Of a stretch of DNA of 64,000 bases, positions 54,711 to 64,000 are shown in pieces; within the stretch, counting starts at the first letter, position 1, and each line of letters opens with the position of its first letter. Under the pieces are notes generated by a model. That model searched no databases. It was not told the DNA's origin and worked only from the letters and a program-made list of their open reading frames with translations. The position numbers and the translations under genes were made by a program. The DNA is taken from contig CM119268.1 in the NCBI GenBank assembly GCA_051294375.1, forward strand, positions 14,023,037 through 14,087,036, read 5' to 3'. Source of the DNA: Paraspadella gotoi (Eukaryota; Chaetognatha).

Positions 54711-55054
54711 TAACGACTTTTCAGAATTTACTTTTTTCGATTACATACATTTGAGCATGTCCACGACCGAAACCTTAATTGTTATGATTTTTACTTTTAT
54801 ACCCAAAGTATATTATATACAACATTGTTAAATACCTAATTGTTAACCGATGAAAACAATGTTTAAATCAAAATTACCTACATGCATTCCAGAATATACA
54901 AATCTAAAATAATTATACATAAACTCATTATGATCCAGAGACGATTAAAATAGTTCGCTTTAAAAATATGTATAAGTAGTTAATTCTACGTCTTGGTTTT
55001 TTTTTTTTTTTTACAACTCTCATACTTTTAGATGACGAAATTTACTGTGCTATA
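54711..55054. other. Spacer between CEP78 and RNF220
   Basis: AT-rich, 344 bp. Directly before the RNF220 frame lies a T-run followed by ACTTTTAG (AG at 55030-55031), an acceptor-like site 23 nt from the ATG. I see no AATAAA hexamer in the first 200 bp after the CEP78 stop. Confidence 0.5.
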
Positions 55055-56110
55055 ATGGAAACCGCAACAGAATCGTCCGATCATCAAAGAGCGCCAACTG
55101 CGAGCTCCGATCTCGAGCTCCATATCTCAGTGGCACCCATTAATCCCTCGTCCCCTTCCCCTTCCACGTCGTCCCTGACCTCATCGCTGCCCGTCGTTCC
55201 TTCCACCAGACGGCCCCGCCGTCGCAAGCGCTTATCAACACGTCGGTTAGGTAATCAAAACGCCACTAATCCCCGTCCCCCATGTCCCATATGTCACCGC
55301 CGGGTCCGTGGACCTGTCGTCGTTTATCAACGTCACGTCGAAGCCTGTTTCGATTCGTTGGAGTCAGCTTCTGCCGACGAAAATATTATCGATCATCCGG
55401 CAGCTAACCTTCCCCCGGACGTCCTCGGTGGGGTCGTGAGTAACGTCTCCGGCGGCGGAAATGACCCCGCCGACGTTGACGTGGAACAGACTGAAGAGGA
55501 GGTGTTTGGACGAGTTCAGTTTTCGGAGAGTGACGTAATTCCTTTCGTTTCGATCGAGGACCCGACGGAAAGCGAGGATAGAATCGCTCTTCGGAGAGCG
55601 ATGGTCCCGACGACGTCTTCCCGCAACGATGTTGATCTACGAACTCGATTTTCCTATCGTTTGAGACGAAGCAGAGGAAGACTTAACCTTCTTGAAGAGA
55701 GCGACGAGGAGGAGGACGACGACGACGATGTAGAAGATGAGAATGATCGGGGAGGAAAATTACCGAGGATGTCATCGACGATGAAGACGTTCAAGTCGAA
55801 AACGTCGCAAACGTCTCCGCACGAAGGCGGGGTCGAGACCGAGGCCGCCAATACCATCGCCTTTCTTAAGGCGCGCCTCAAAAAGATAGAAGCAGTGGCT
55901 GGACCAACGAGCGACTCTGCGTTACGAAACCAACCGTCTTCGTTTCGTTGTCTCATATGTATGGACTTATATCAGAGTCCTTTGGTGTCAGTGATTTGTT
56001 GGCATGTTCATTGTGAAAATTGTTGGCTCCGAGTTTTGGGTGTGAAGAAACTCTGTCCGCAGTGTAACTCCATTACTAATCCCTCGCATTTGAGGAAAAT
56101 ATTTATTTGA
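55055..56110 (+). CDS. Rnf220: E3 ubiquitin ligase RNF220-like
   Basis: RNF220 is a RING E3 ligase acting on transcription factors such as Sin3B and on beta-catenin/Gli signalling in vertebrates. A single exon encodes 351 residues (human 566). The N-terminal CPICHRRVRGP zinc site with a downstream His and Cys, the central QFSESDVIPF acidic block followed by EDRIALRRAM, and the RING (FRCLICMDLYQSPLVSVICW, HVHCENCWLRVLGVKKLCPQ, CNSIT) all match RNF220 in order. The end HLRKIFI resembles DLRRIYL of the vertebrate protein. The first 200 residues of the human protein are missing. The frame is also open upstream of this ATG as far as the acceptor at 55031, so a start in another exon cannot be excluded. 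Confidence 0.93.
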   Translation: METATESSDHQRAPTASSDLELHISVAPINPSSPSPSTSSLTSSLPVVPSTRRPRRRKRLSTRRLGNQNATNPRPPCPICHRRVRGPVVVYQRHVEACFDSLESASADENIIDHPAANLPPDVLGGVVSNVSGGGNDPADVDVEQTEEEVFGRVQFSESDVIPFVSIEDPTESEDRIALRRAMVPTTSSRNDVDLRTRFSYRLRRSRGRLNLLEESDEEEDDDDDVEDENDRGGKLPRMSSTMKTFKSKTSQTSPHEGGVETEAANTIAFLKARLKKIEAVAGPTSDSALRNQPSSFRCLICMDLYQSPLVSVICWHVHCENCWLRVLGVKKLCPQCNSITNPSHLRKIFI

Positions 56111-56263
56111 ATAACAAAATCTCGCAAAAACTACGTACTAAAAAGGCGATTTTAGTTTTTGTTTGTTTCAATCGTTCACATTCATTCTCAAAAATGTTTA
56201 AAATTTTAAAAAATCAATATTTTTAAAAAATTATTTTTGTTGTAGTTTCTCAAAGGAAACAAG

Positions 56264-58809
56264 ATGGCCCCTCGTGGGTCGTCGCTGTTGTGGACATTGA
56301 TGCTGGCGTCGATAGCGATAGACTTGTCCCTCGCGTTTTATGTTCCTGGCGTCGAACCCGTCGGTTATGAAGATGGCAAGGAGGTCAAAGTTTACGCGGT
56401 CAAAATGACTTCGGTCAACACGCAATTGCCCTACGACTATTATTCTTTACCCTTCTGTGGACCAGCGATCAGTAAGCTTCCGGTCGGTAGCGGAATATTT
56501 GCGAGGGTGAAGCTCTCAAATTTGCTTTCCTTTCAGAGCAGTACAAGTCAGAGAACTTGGGAGAGATCCTTCGAGGGGACGTCATAGTCAATACGCTTTA
56601 CTCGCTCGAAATGAATTCAAACTCAAAATGTCGCCTCGTTTGTCAAGATGATCACGGCAAGCCTAAAAAGCTCACCAAGGAGGAATCTCAACTTTTCGCC
56701 CAGCGAATCCGAGAGGAATATCAAGTTCACATGTACAAATTATTTGAATCCCGGCTGGAATTGGTTTCGATACATATAAAAGTAATTTCTAATTAAAAGT
56801 CCGTTTGAATGTAGGATGGTAGACAATCTTCCTGCGGCCACGATGCTAAAAGGGCCGGATGGAAATGATGTAATACAGTATGAACACGGATATCGTCTGG
56901 GAACCGTGAAGACCACTGGATTGAAAGAAACTACTGCTTTTCTCAACAATCACCTCAAATTCACTATCAGATACAACGAAAATAAAGAGACCAAAAAAAA
57001 TAAGTAAGAGTTCGCTTGTGGTTGAAAGGCGATTTTTTTTTTATATTAATATCTCAACGGAGCGCTCTTGCTTTTCAGCGTGGTTGGCGTTTTTGTGGAA
57101 GCCCTAAGCGTGGACGTCAGCGAGTACACCTTCGCTGCTGATGGTTCTTGCTCGGTTCCGCCTACTGGACAACCTAGGAAGGGTGCTTCCATCAGCGAGA
57201 CTGGTCCCACAGATGTTCATTTTTCTTACGAAACAGTTTGGGAGAAGTCCGATATTGAATGGTCATCCCGATGGGACGACTACCTGACTATGTCTAACAC
57301 ACAGGTTTGAGACTTTCCTATTCAATACCCACCCCCTCAACTTATTTGGGAATTAGCTAAAGTGAGAAATATTTAACTCTCAGATACATTGGTTCTCAAT
57401 TCTGAATTCGATTGTGATCATCTTTTTTCTGTCGGGGGTGATCACAATGATCATGGTGCGCACACTTCGCCGCGATATCGCCAAGTATAACAAGGACGAC
57501 GAAGAAGAGGACGACGTGCTCGAGGAGACTGGATGGAAGCTTGTTCACGGCGACGTCTTCAGAGCCCCTTGGAACAGAGGATTGCTCACCGCCTTGATTG
57601 GTGAGGCTTTCATTATGAAAAAAAGCCCGTAGGACGACGACCAAAATTGTACCACCTTCTATGACGAATTTCAGGGAGCGGTCTTCAAATATTGGGCATG
57701 GTTTCGGTGACCATCGTCTTCGCTACCCTCGGTATGATGTCGCCCGCTTCGAGAGGTGCTCTTCTTTCTGGTTTTATCACCATCTTCGTCATGATGGGAA
57801 CGTTTGCCGGATACCACGCCGGAAGACTGTACAACACCCTTAACGGGCAACATTGGAAGAAAACCGCGCTCTTCACTGCTACCTTTTACCCAGGTCTCGT
57901 TCTTCGTCGCATCTCCGGCTCTCCGTATACCGTGATTTTTGTGGGAATTATTTTTTCAATGATCCATAGGCGTCATGGCGTCGATCGGAATTTTCTTGAA
58001 CTTTTTTGTCTGGGGTGTTCATTCGTCGGGGGCGATTCCCTTCCTGTCGCTGGTGCAGCTGCTGCTTATGTGGATCGGCGTCTCGTTGCCGCTCCTTTTC
58101 GTCGGTTTCTACTTCGGCTACAGGAAGCGGCCTTACACCCAACCCGTCCGCACGAACCAGATCCCGCGTCAGGTTCCCGAGCAGAACTGGTTCATAACCG
58201 CCGTGCCGACCACCATACTGTCCGGTACTACTTTGTTTTACGCTTTCATAGCTAGATTAAATTGTACAGTTATTATAATTAGTTGACGACGAATATTTTT
58301 TTTTTACGTCGCCTAGGAATACTTCCATTCGGCGCCGTTTTTATCGAGCTCTTCTTCATCTTCAATGCCTTGTGGCTTCATCAGTTCTACTATCTGTTCG
58401 GATTTTTGTTTCTAGTCTTCATCATTCTCGCCGTTTCGTGTGCCCAAATTGCCATCGTGTTAGCTTATTTCCAAGTGAGAGAATTTTTTAGCACAGACTA
58501 AGTGGACGCGTGAAGTATAAAATAAGAATAATAAATTACTATTTATTTTTCCAACAGCTTTGCGGAGAGGACTACCACTGGTGGTGGCGATCGTTCATAC
58601 AGGGCGGCAGCTGCGCCGTTTATGTATTCCTCTATTCCATTATTTATTTCTTCACGAAACTGGAAATCACAGATTTCATCCCGACTCTCCTCTACTTCGG
58701 ATACACTTTCCTTCTCTGCTTCACTTTTTGGATCATGACTGGCACCATAGGCTTTTATTCGGCCTATTTCTTCGTACGAAAGATTTACGGGTCCATTAAA
58801 ATAGATTAG
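56264..58809 (+). CDS. Tm9sf4: Transmembrane 9 superfamily member 4 (TM9SF4)
   Basis: TM9SF4 is a nine-pass Golgi/endosomal membrane protein involved in membrane protein sorting, adhesion and phagocytosis. Exons 56264-56486, 56537-56732, 56815-57003, 57079-57304, 57384-57600, 57675-57893, 57970-58224, 58317-58474 and 58558-58809 join in frame to 644 residues (human 642). Signal peptide [17 protein letters not shown] precedes FYVPGVEPV. Family blocks: [82 protein letters not shown]-type loop, [23 protein letters not shown] and C-terminal KID (a KxD Golgi-retention signal). Introns are tiny (50-92 bp). The first donor (TCG|GTAGCG) was chosen by frame. The ATG is 18 nt after an acceptor-like TTTTTGTTGTAG and only 153 bp after the RNF220 stop, with no AATAAA between. 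Confidence 0.97.
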
Positions 58810-59287
58810 CTTGAGAAAAACGGTCGGACACCGAAACTAAAAAAAAAAACGTTGATTTTTTCAACTTTCTCTCTACGTAGACTTAGTCGGTAATTTCTGT
58901 CCTCCTCGGAGGTCAATATCTGGATCCTCGATAGGAAAAACTCTGGCAGATGAAACTCAATTATCTGACAAACGTCGCGATTAGAGTTTTTTAGATAGGA
59001 TGACTTATAACATAATCTCGCCTTGTTACCGCATTCCCTCGCCTTGACCCGTGAGTTTGAGCAACTTGAGCCGGGCTCAATGCTCTTGTATACGTTGAAG
59101 TGTAGATTTTAAATTGCTTGTGGTATCTAAAAGAGAAATGAGTAAGTATAGCGCTCTCCTTTATCATGTACTATAAAAAAAAGGAAAAAAAATTGTTTTT
59201 TGTGTATTCCAGCTAACGAGAATGTAAACTAAAGCGGGGAACGGAGATTTTATTGCAAGAGAGAGGGAGAAAGACGGAAGCGGTGTG
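58810..59287. other. Spacer between TM9SF4 and COQ6
   Basis: 478 bp without recognised genes. Near its end lies an acceptor-like TTTTTTGTGTATTCCAG (AG at 59211-59212), 75 nt before the COQ6 ATG. Confidence 0.5.
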
Positions 59288-61593
59288 ATGTGGGGCGGCA
59301 CCATGTTCTGTTTCCGTCCTTCTTTCTTCCTCAGCCGCCCTGGACGAAATTTGGTCGTAACACGCTTTTATAGTTCATCATTTTGCGATGTCCTGATCCT
59401 CGGCGGCGGCATGGTGGGTGGGTCTTTGGGGTGCGCCCTTGCTGCCCACCCAGCCTTTCGGGGCAAGCGAGTTATTATTCTGGAACAGGGTAAGAAGTCA
59501 ACCTCCCTGCTCGCTTCCAACGCCCCTTGGAGCAATCGCGTCTGTGAAGTATCTCCTGGCAGTGCCGACTTTTTACGATCGATAGGTGTCTGGGAGTTCA
59601 TCAAGCAACAAAGGTATCACTTAACATTCTTTTTTTTGGTTATTACTGAGTTTTATTTAGATGCTCATGGGTTTGTTAAAAAGTTAATGACTTTTGTCGG
59701 TCTAATTTTTAGTAAAGAATTTGAAAAATAATTTTATGTGACACTATTTTCTTTTATACTTTTATTTATCCAGATTCAAGACTGTGTCTCGCATGCAAGT
59801 TTGGGACTCAGCAACCGACTCCTACATTGTCTTCGACCCTGACTCCACCACGGACGGCGTCGCCTGTTACACGGTCGAGAACGACGTGACCACTCGCGCC
59901 ATTGAACGCCGCCTGGACGCGCTCGTCAATGGGGGTGCTGATCTCGACCTTCGCTACGAGGCGCGCGTCTCTCGCGTGACGTTCCCTGGAGCATCTCAGA
60001 GGCACGATTCCCGTTGGGCCGAGGTGAAGCTCGAAGGCGACGCTGGGGTTATCGAGGCGCGCCTCGTCGTCGGATCGGACGGCGCCCACTCGCGAGCTCG
60101 TGCCGCTGCGAAAATTCGAACCATGGACTACGATTTCGAACAGATGGGGATAGTGGCCACGCTGAACCTGGAAAAAGCCTTGGGAAACACGGTAGCTTGG
60201 CAACGATTCTTGCCTACGGGGCCCATCGCTCTTTTGCCTCTCGACGACGACACCTCCTCCCTCGTGTGGAGCAACAACGTTAACGAGGCCAAGCGGCTCC
60301 TCGAGATGGACGAGCAGGACTTTGTCGCCGCAGTCAATGATGCCGTCTGGGGCGAAGACGTGAAAACTCCCGACGCCGTCAAGTTTATCGCCAGCAAGTA
60401 CAGGTTTTGACCGGGGCAAGCCTTTCCGTTTTTTTTTAAATTTTATTTATTTATTTATTTTTTATTTATTTATTTTTTTGGAGGATGTGTTGATTAACCA
60501 ATGTAACCATGTGTTTTTTAGTTGTGCTGGGAATACTCTATTAGTACTTTATTAGTAACTTTTCGGTCGGTCTGTAGGTCGGGCATTGCATAAGTTTACC
60601 CCTCTTATAATCATGACACCTTCAGTTGTGGCCCGGTGGCTCATTGAGTAAAAGCCATCAGCTCATGACCACAATCCCAATATATGTATGTAAAAATGCG
60701 ATTACAGATACAGACAGTCCATGTAGCTTATTTTTTTGTAATACTTAATTATTTTAGAAAAGTGATAAATCATAAAATGCTTATATTTAATATTTTTGTG
60801 ATCATTATTAATAAATTAAAATTTTGCAAAGATACTGCAGCGCAACCCCTTGATCATCTTGCGTGTTCTTGTTTCTTTTTATCAGCGATCTACTCTGGAC
60901 AAAGTCGGGACGTCAACTCCCTCCAAGAGTCTCTTCCCTGGAGAGCGGAAGTCGGGCCTTGTTCCCATTAAAATTATCTCATTCCGTCGACTACGTCAAA
61001 AATAGATTAGCTCTCGTAGGTAAGAAACAGAGAGATTGAGTTGGTTAATAAATTCAAAAAAGTTTTGGTTTCTTAACACAAAGGAGCGACATCCTATTTT
61101 CGATCTGGAGACGAAGTAATTTTGAAGTGGTGTCGAAATAATGGAAAGACTTTTGTGATTTTTTTGTTTTTTGTTTTCAGGGGACGCGGCACATCGAGTG
61201 CATCCAATGGCTGGTCAAGGCGTTAACCTTGGTTACGGGGACGCAGCTGAACTCTCGGAGATTCTCATCGATGGAGCCTCAAGGTTGTTCTTAGCACTAT
61301 TTTTACTATTATTAAGTATTTTATTAAGTATTTTATTTTTGTAATAAAATATAATACTATTTTTCCTAAATGTATGAAGAGGCGAGGATATTGGATCCGC
61401 CTCCCTGCTCAAGAACTACGAGATCTCTCGCCAGCGCAAAGTCTTGCCTCTCATCGCCGGACTGCAAGGGATTCATTTCCTTTACGGGACGCAGTGGGCG
61501 CCTGTCGTCGCGGCTCGCTCCATCGGGCTGCAGTCCGTCGACGCTATTCCTGTCGTCAAAAACCTTTTCCTGAGATACGCTACTCAGCGGTGA
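59288..61593 (+). CDS. Coq6: Ubiquinone biosynthesis monooxygenase COQ6
   Basis: COQ6 is a mitochondrial FAD-dependent monooxygenase that hydroxylates C5 of the coenzyme Q ring precursor. Exons 59288-59613, 59774-60403, 60886-61019, 61181-61283 and 61380-61593 join in frame to 468 residues, the same length as the human enzyme. An Arg/Ser/aromatic-rich N-terminus ([16 protein letters not shown]) fits a mitochondrial presequence. FAD motifs: [15 protein letters not shown], then [13 protein letters not shown], then [20 protein letters not shown]. Family blocks: [42 protein letters not shown] use ATG 59288 rather than the in-frame GTG 59285. The last acceptor (TATGAAG|A) is weak but keeps frame and homology ([15 protein letters not shown]). 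Intron 60404-60885 contains a tRNA-like scrap near 60630. Confidence 0.96.
60628..60680 (+). repeat. Possible tRNA-like (SINE 5' end) scrap in COQ6 intron
   Basis: GGCCCGGTGGCTCATTGAGT followed by AAAAGCCATCAGCTCATGAC resembles the start of tRNA-derived SINEs (A-box-like TGGCTCATTG). There is no clear B box after it. It is not the same family as the repeat at 23595. Confidence 0.3.
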
Positions 61594-62003
61594 CGGGACG
61601 AAACGCTCGCTGAATTAATTAAGACTGTGGTTACATTCATTTATTTATTAGAGTCAAGTTATGCTAAAAACTGTGATAGTCATAGCATTTCGTGAAGCGT
61701 TTGGCTAATATGTCTGTATTTTCCCGTCCGTCGTTTGAAAACCAAACCAATATTTTTTTTCTGTTTGTTTTTTTTCTTTAGCTGTGATAATGTTGAATAT
61801 TTCACCTAAAAACTAACGTTAGATTTGAAAAAAATAGATAACTCGATGCTTGACTCGCAACTTCTAACATTCCTCGACAATTCGACATGATCTCAAAACT
61901 TTCCTTTCATCTTTTTTTCCGCATTTTCGCCGTCCAGTCACCAAACTGCCTTACTTTTTCGACTTGATATAAATTTATTCGAATCGTCATTTGCCACAGA
62001 GTC
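61594..62003. other. Spacer between COQ6 and the MFS gene
   Basis: 410 bp, T-rich. It ends with TTTGCCACAG (AG at 61998-61999), an acceptor-like site 4 nt before the ATG of the MFS gene. No other feature recognised. Confidence 0.5.
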
Positions 62004-63373
62004 ATGACTACGAAAATGTTTTCCGGTCCGCCTTACATCGCCTATTGCCTCACCGTGCTCATGCTCTGTAATCTGATGCTGCAAGTGAATCGTTTCGTGC
62101 TTGCCATTGTCGCCAAGCCCCTCGCGCAAGAGTTGCACTTTGGTGACAAAGTCTGCATGTTAAATGTTTCCCACGTTCACCTCGTCCCAAACAAATCCGG
62201 GGAGTTGGGAGAAGAACTTTGCGGAAAGCGGAACGTAAGTTTTAGAAGTCCTCGTTGTTTAAGTTGAACATGTAGCGACGGGGTTGGTACTTTTTCGTAG
62301 TCGCGAGAAAAGCCGGTTACACCCTCTCGCTCTCTTTCTCTCTCTCTCTCGCTCTCTCTCTCATCTCAATTTTCCACAGCGTAAAAATATTCTGCTCATT
62401 AAAATAAAATTAATATAAATTTGACATACAATTCCCAAACAGGAATCGACTTGTCAGACTCGCGATGGCCTCTGCGCCTACAACTATTTCGGCGGAGGCT
62501 ACGATTACCAAATTCTCGTTGGCCCCGTCTACATCCTCGTCTTTACTTTTGGCGGAATCTTGTCGGGATTGATGGCAGACAGATTCGACCGACGATTCTT
62601 ACTCGCCACCTTCCTGTCTCTTTGGTCGGCGGTGACGGTCTTGACGTCCATGGTCAACGAATACTGGCAGGTGTGTCTTGATAACAACGAAGGAAGTAGG
62701 CGCCTACTACGCCTACTTCCTTCCTTGATAAAAAAAAAAGAATAAAAAGGCTCATTTTTATCGCTCTTTTTTTAAAAATCTGTATAAATTAAAATTTGCG
62801 AACGTTTTCTATTTAATCAGCTCTTGGCTCTTCGCCTGGCGTTGGGGATCACTCAGTCGGGTTGCGCGCCCTTCGCCTCCTCGCTAATCGCTGATTGGGC
62901 GCCTCCTTCATGGCGTGGCGCCGCCATGGCTTTTTTCGAGTTGGGCGTTTATACCGGATTTAGTCTGGCCTATGTTGTCGGCAACTTGGTCACTCACGCC
63001 AACTTTTTCGGGATGGGATGGCGTTGGGCTTTTGCCGTCGCCGGTGCTCCGGGTGAGTTTTTCATGCCTTAATTGTTCTCCGTCGCCGTTTACTCGAATA
63101 ACGAACTTTTTTCTAAATTTTTCTTCAGGTCTGATCCTTTCGTTGGTGATGTTGGCCACAGTGAGAGAACCAACGAGAGAAGGTTCTTTCCGACGAGACG
63201 CGAAAGAGATCGCTTCTCCGACTGTTACGGAGGAGACCGCACTCTCCCCTGTCACTAACGGTTAGTTATGATTTTGGACTTCGACTAACTAAAGCCTATT
63301 TCGCAATGGATCTGCTTTTTGCAGATTCCGACTCTATAATTCACTTTGTCGGTCCCACCCCAAAATCTTGTCG
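62004..63373 (+). CDS. Spinster-like MFS transporter, first half (continues beyond right edge)
   Basis: A major facilitator superfamily carrier; the closest type I can place is Spinster (lysosomal lipid and sphingolipid-like exporters), substrate unknown. Exons 62004-62234, 62443-62670, 62821-63052, 63129-63260 and probably 63325-63373 join in frame. TM1 includes YCLTVLMLCNLMLQVNRFVL, followed by a Cys-containing loop (EELCGKRNESTCQTRDGLC), TM2, then the MFS motif A between TM2 and TM3 (GLMADRFDRRFLL). TM4 contains RLALGITQSGCAPFASSLIA, TM5 AFFELGVYTGFSLAYVVGNL and TM6 WAFAVAGAPGLILSLVML. The hydrophilic stretch VREPTREGSFRRD is the start of the central loop. The exon at 63325 (DSDSIIHFVGPTPKSC) ends at donor CG|GTAAAT in phase 2. 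The second six helices are off the window. An acceptor-like CCACAG directly precedes the ATG. Confidence 0.85.
62323..62363. repeat. (CT)n microsatellite in MFS intron 1
   Basis: CT-rich run with two CG interruptions, in the intron 62235-62442. Confidence 0.9.
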
Positions 63374-64000
63374 GTAAATAATTTTTATCATATCAGAACA
63401 TCGAATTACGATAAATTATGCAAAAAAAAAAATGTCCGTCCGTCTCTGTCTGAAGGTCCGTCCCAACTTTTCATTAAATTCCAATTACTCGTGATTGGAT
63501 GGAGGGATTGGAATAAAATTTTGTGTGTGGGTAGGAAAGTGTGTGATTGAGCTGGTAATAAAGTTTCGTTGGAATCGTGCGAGTGGAAATTAGTTTAAAT
63601 AGAAAAAACAAAAGTCATATTTACTGGAAGTATTTTTACTTATATTTACTCATAATTATTATATTGATTAAAAATTGGATAGATAAATTAAAATGAAATT
63701 TTGTGTGGGTAGAAAAGTATGTGATTTAGCTGGATATAATTTTTTGTGGAGTGGAAAAGTTTATATTAGAAAACCAAAAGACATATTTAAAAGTCAAACT
63801 TGGAATTAACGATTTAAGTACAATTCGTTAGGCTTAATATAAGGTTTAATACCATCGAATGAAGAAAATCAGTATTTTTAAAATTTTTGTGCATTACCCT
63901 ACCAAAAGGCACATTTATTTGAATTTTAAAAGTTTCCCTCTATCTCTCATTGATTGATTGACCAAATTATGCCAGTTGACCAAATTATGCCAGTTGATAA
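63374..64000. other. Right-edge intron of the MFS gene with duplicated segments
   Basis: No exon was recognised. A diverged direct repeat is visible: about 63495-63630 and about 63675-63795 share AAATTTTGTGTG, GGGTAG, AAAGT.TGTGATT, AGCTGG, GAGTGGAAA and the end AAAGNCATATTTA. Confidence 0.5.
63961..63996. repeat. Two exact 18-bp tandem units at the window end
   Basis: ACCAAATTATGCCAGTTG occurs twice in direct contact and the window ends four bases later, so this may be the start of a minisatellite. Confidence 0.8.

Overview
This window is nuclear DNA of an animal. Genes are split by short AT-rich introns with GT-AG (once GC-AG) borders, and they encode metazoan families: two Grainyhead transcription factors, SRP54, a Fat-like giant cadherin, CEP78, RNF220, TM9SF4, COQ6 and a Spinster-like MFS transporter. 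I cannot name the phylum from the sequence. An invertebrate with a fairly compact genome fits best. Exon borders were read by eye from splice consensus and reading phase. For SRP54, TM9SF4, COQ6, CEP78, the zinc-finger gene and the cadherin the exons join without a frame break and give lengths close to the known families or clearly related to them.

Layout. About 0.9-6.1 kb (-) holds a Grainyhead-like gene whose DNA-binding domain runs off the left edge. About 6-16 kb is a mostly non-coding interval with a TA-flanked transposon, Grainyhead-type sites, a duplicated CACGTG block, a degenerate telomere-like G-rich tract and some unassigned exons. At 16.5-19.8 kb (+) lies a second Grainyhead gene, so the two paralogues are head to head. 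From 21.5 to 28.6 kb (-) come a zinc-finger gene, SRP54 and a small orphan gene. SRP54 introns host a cysteine-rich candidate gene, a SINE-like repeat and a foldback MITE. From 30.2 to 48.9 kb (-) is one Fat-like cadherin of about 5,400 residues, most of it in a single 12.5-kb exon. From 50.2 kb to the right edge are five + strand genes close together: CEP78, RNF220, TM9SF4, COQ6 and the MFS transporter (truncated by the edge).

Points of interest: (1) many genes have a pyrimidine-rich 3' splice acceptor just upstream of the ATG with no obvious cis donor, and same-strand neighbours are only 150-480 bp apart, a pattern that would fit spliced-leader trans-splicing or operon-like clusters; (2) a MITE inserted in the TA of the TACAG 3' splice site of an SRP54 intron, so its end must now supply the branch point and pyrimidine tract; (3) a divergent grainyhead pair with Grainyhead-like binding sites between them; (4) a 31-bp exact match between an MFS exon and an intron of the cadherin.
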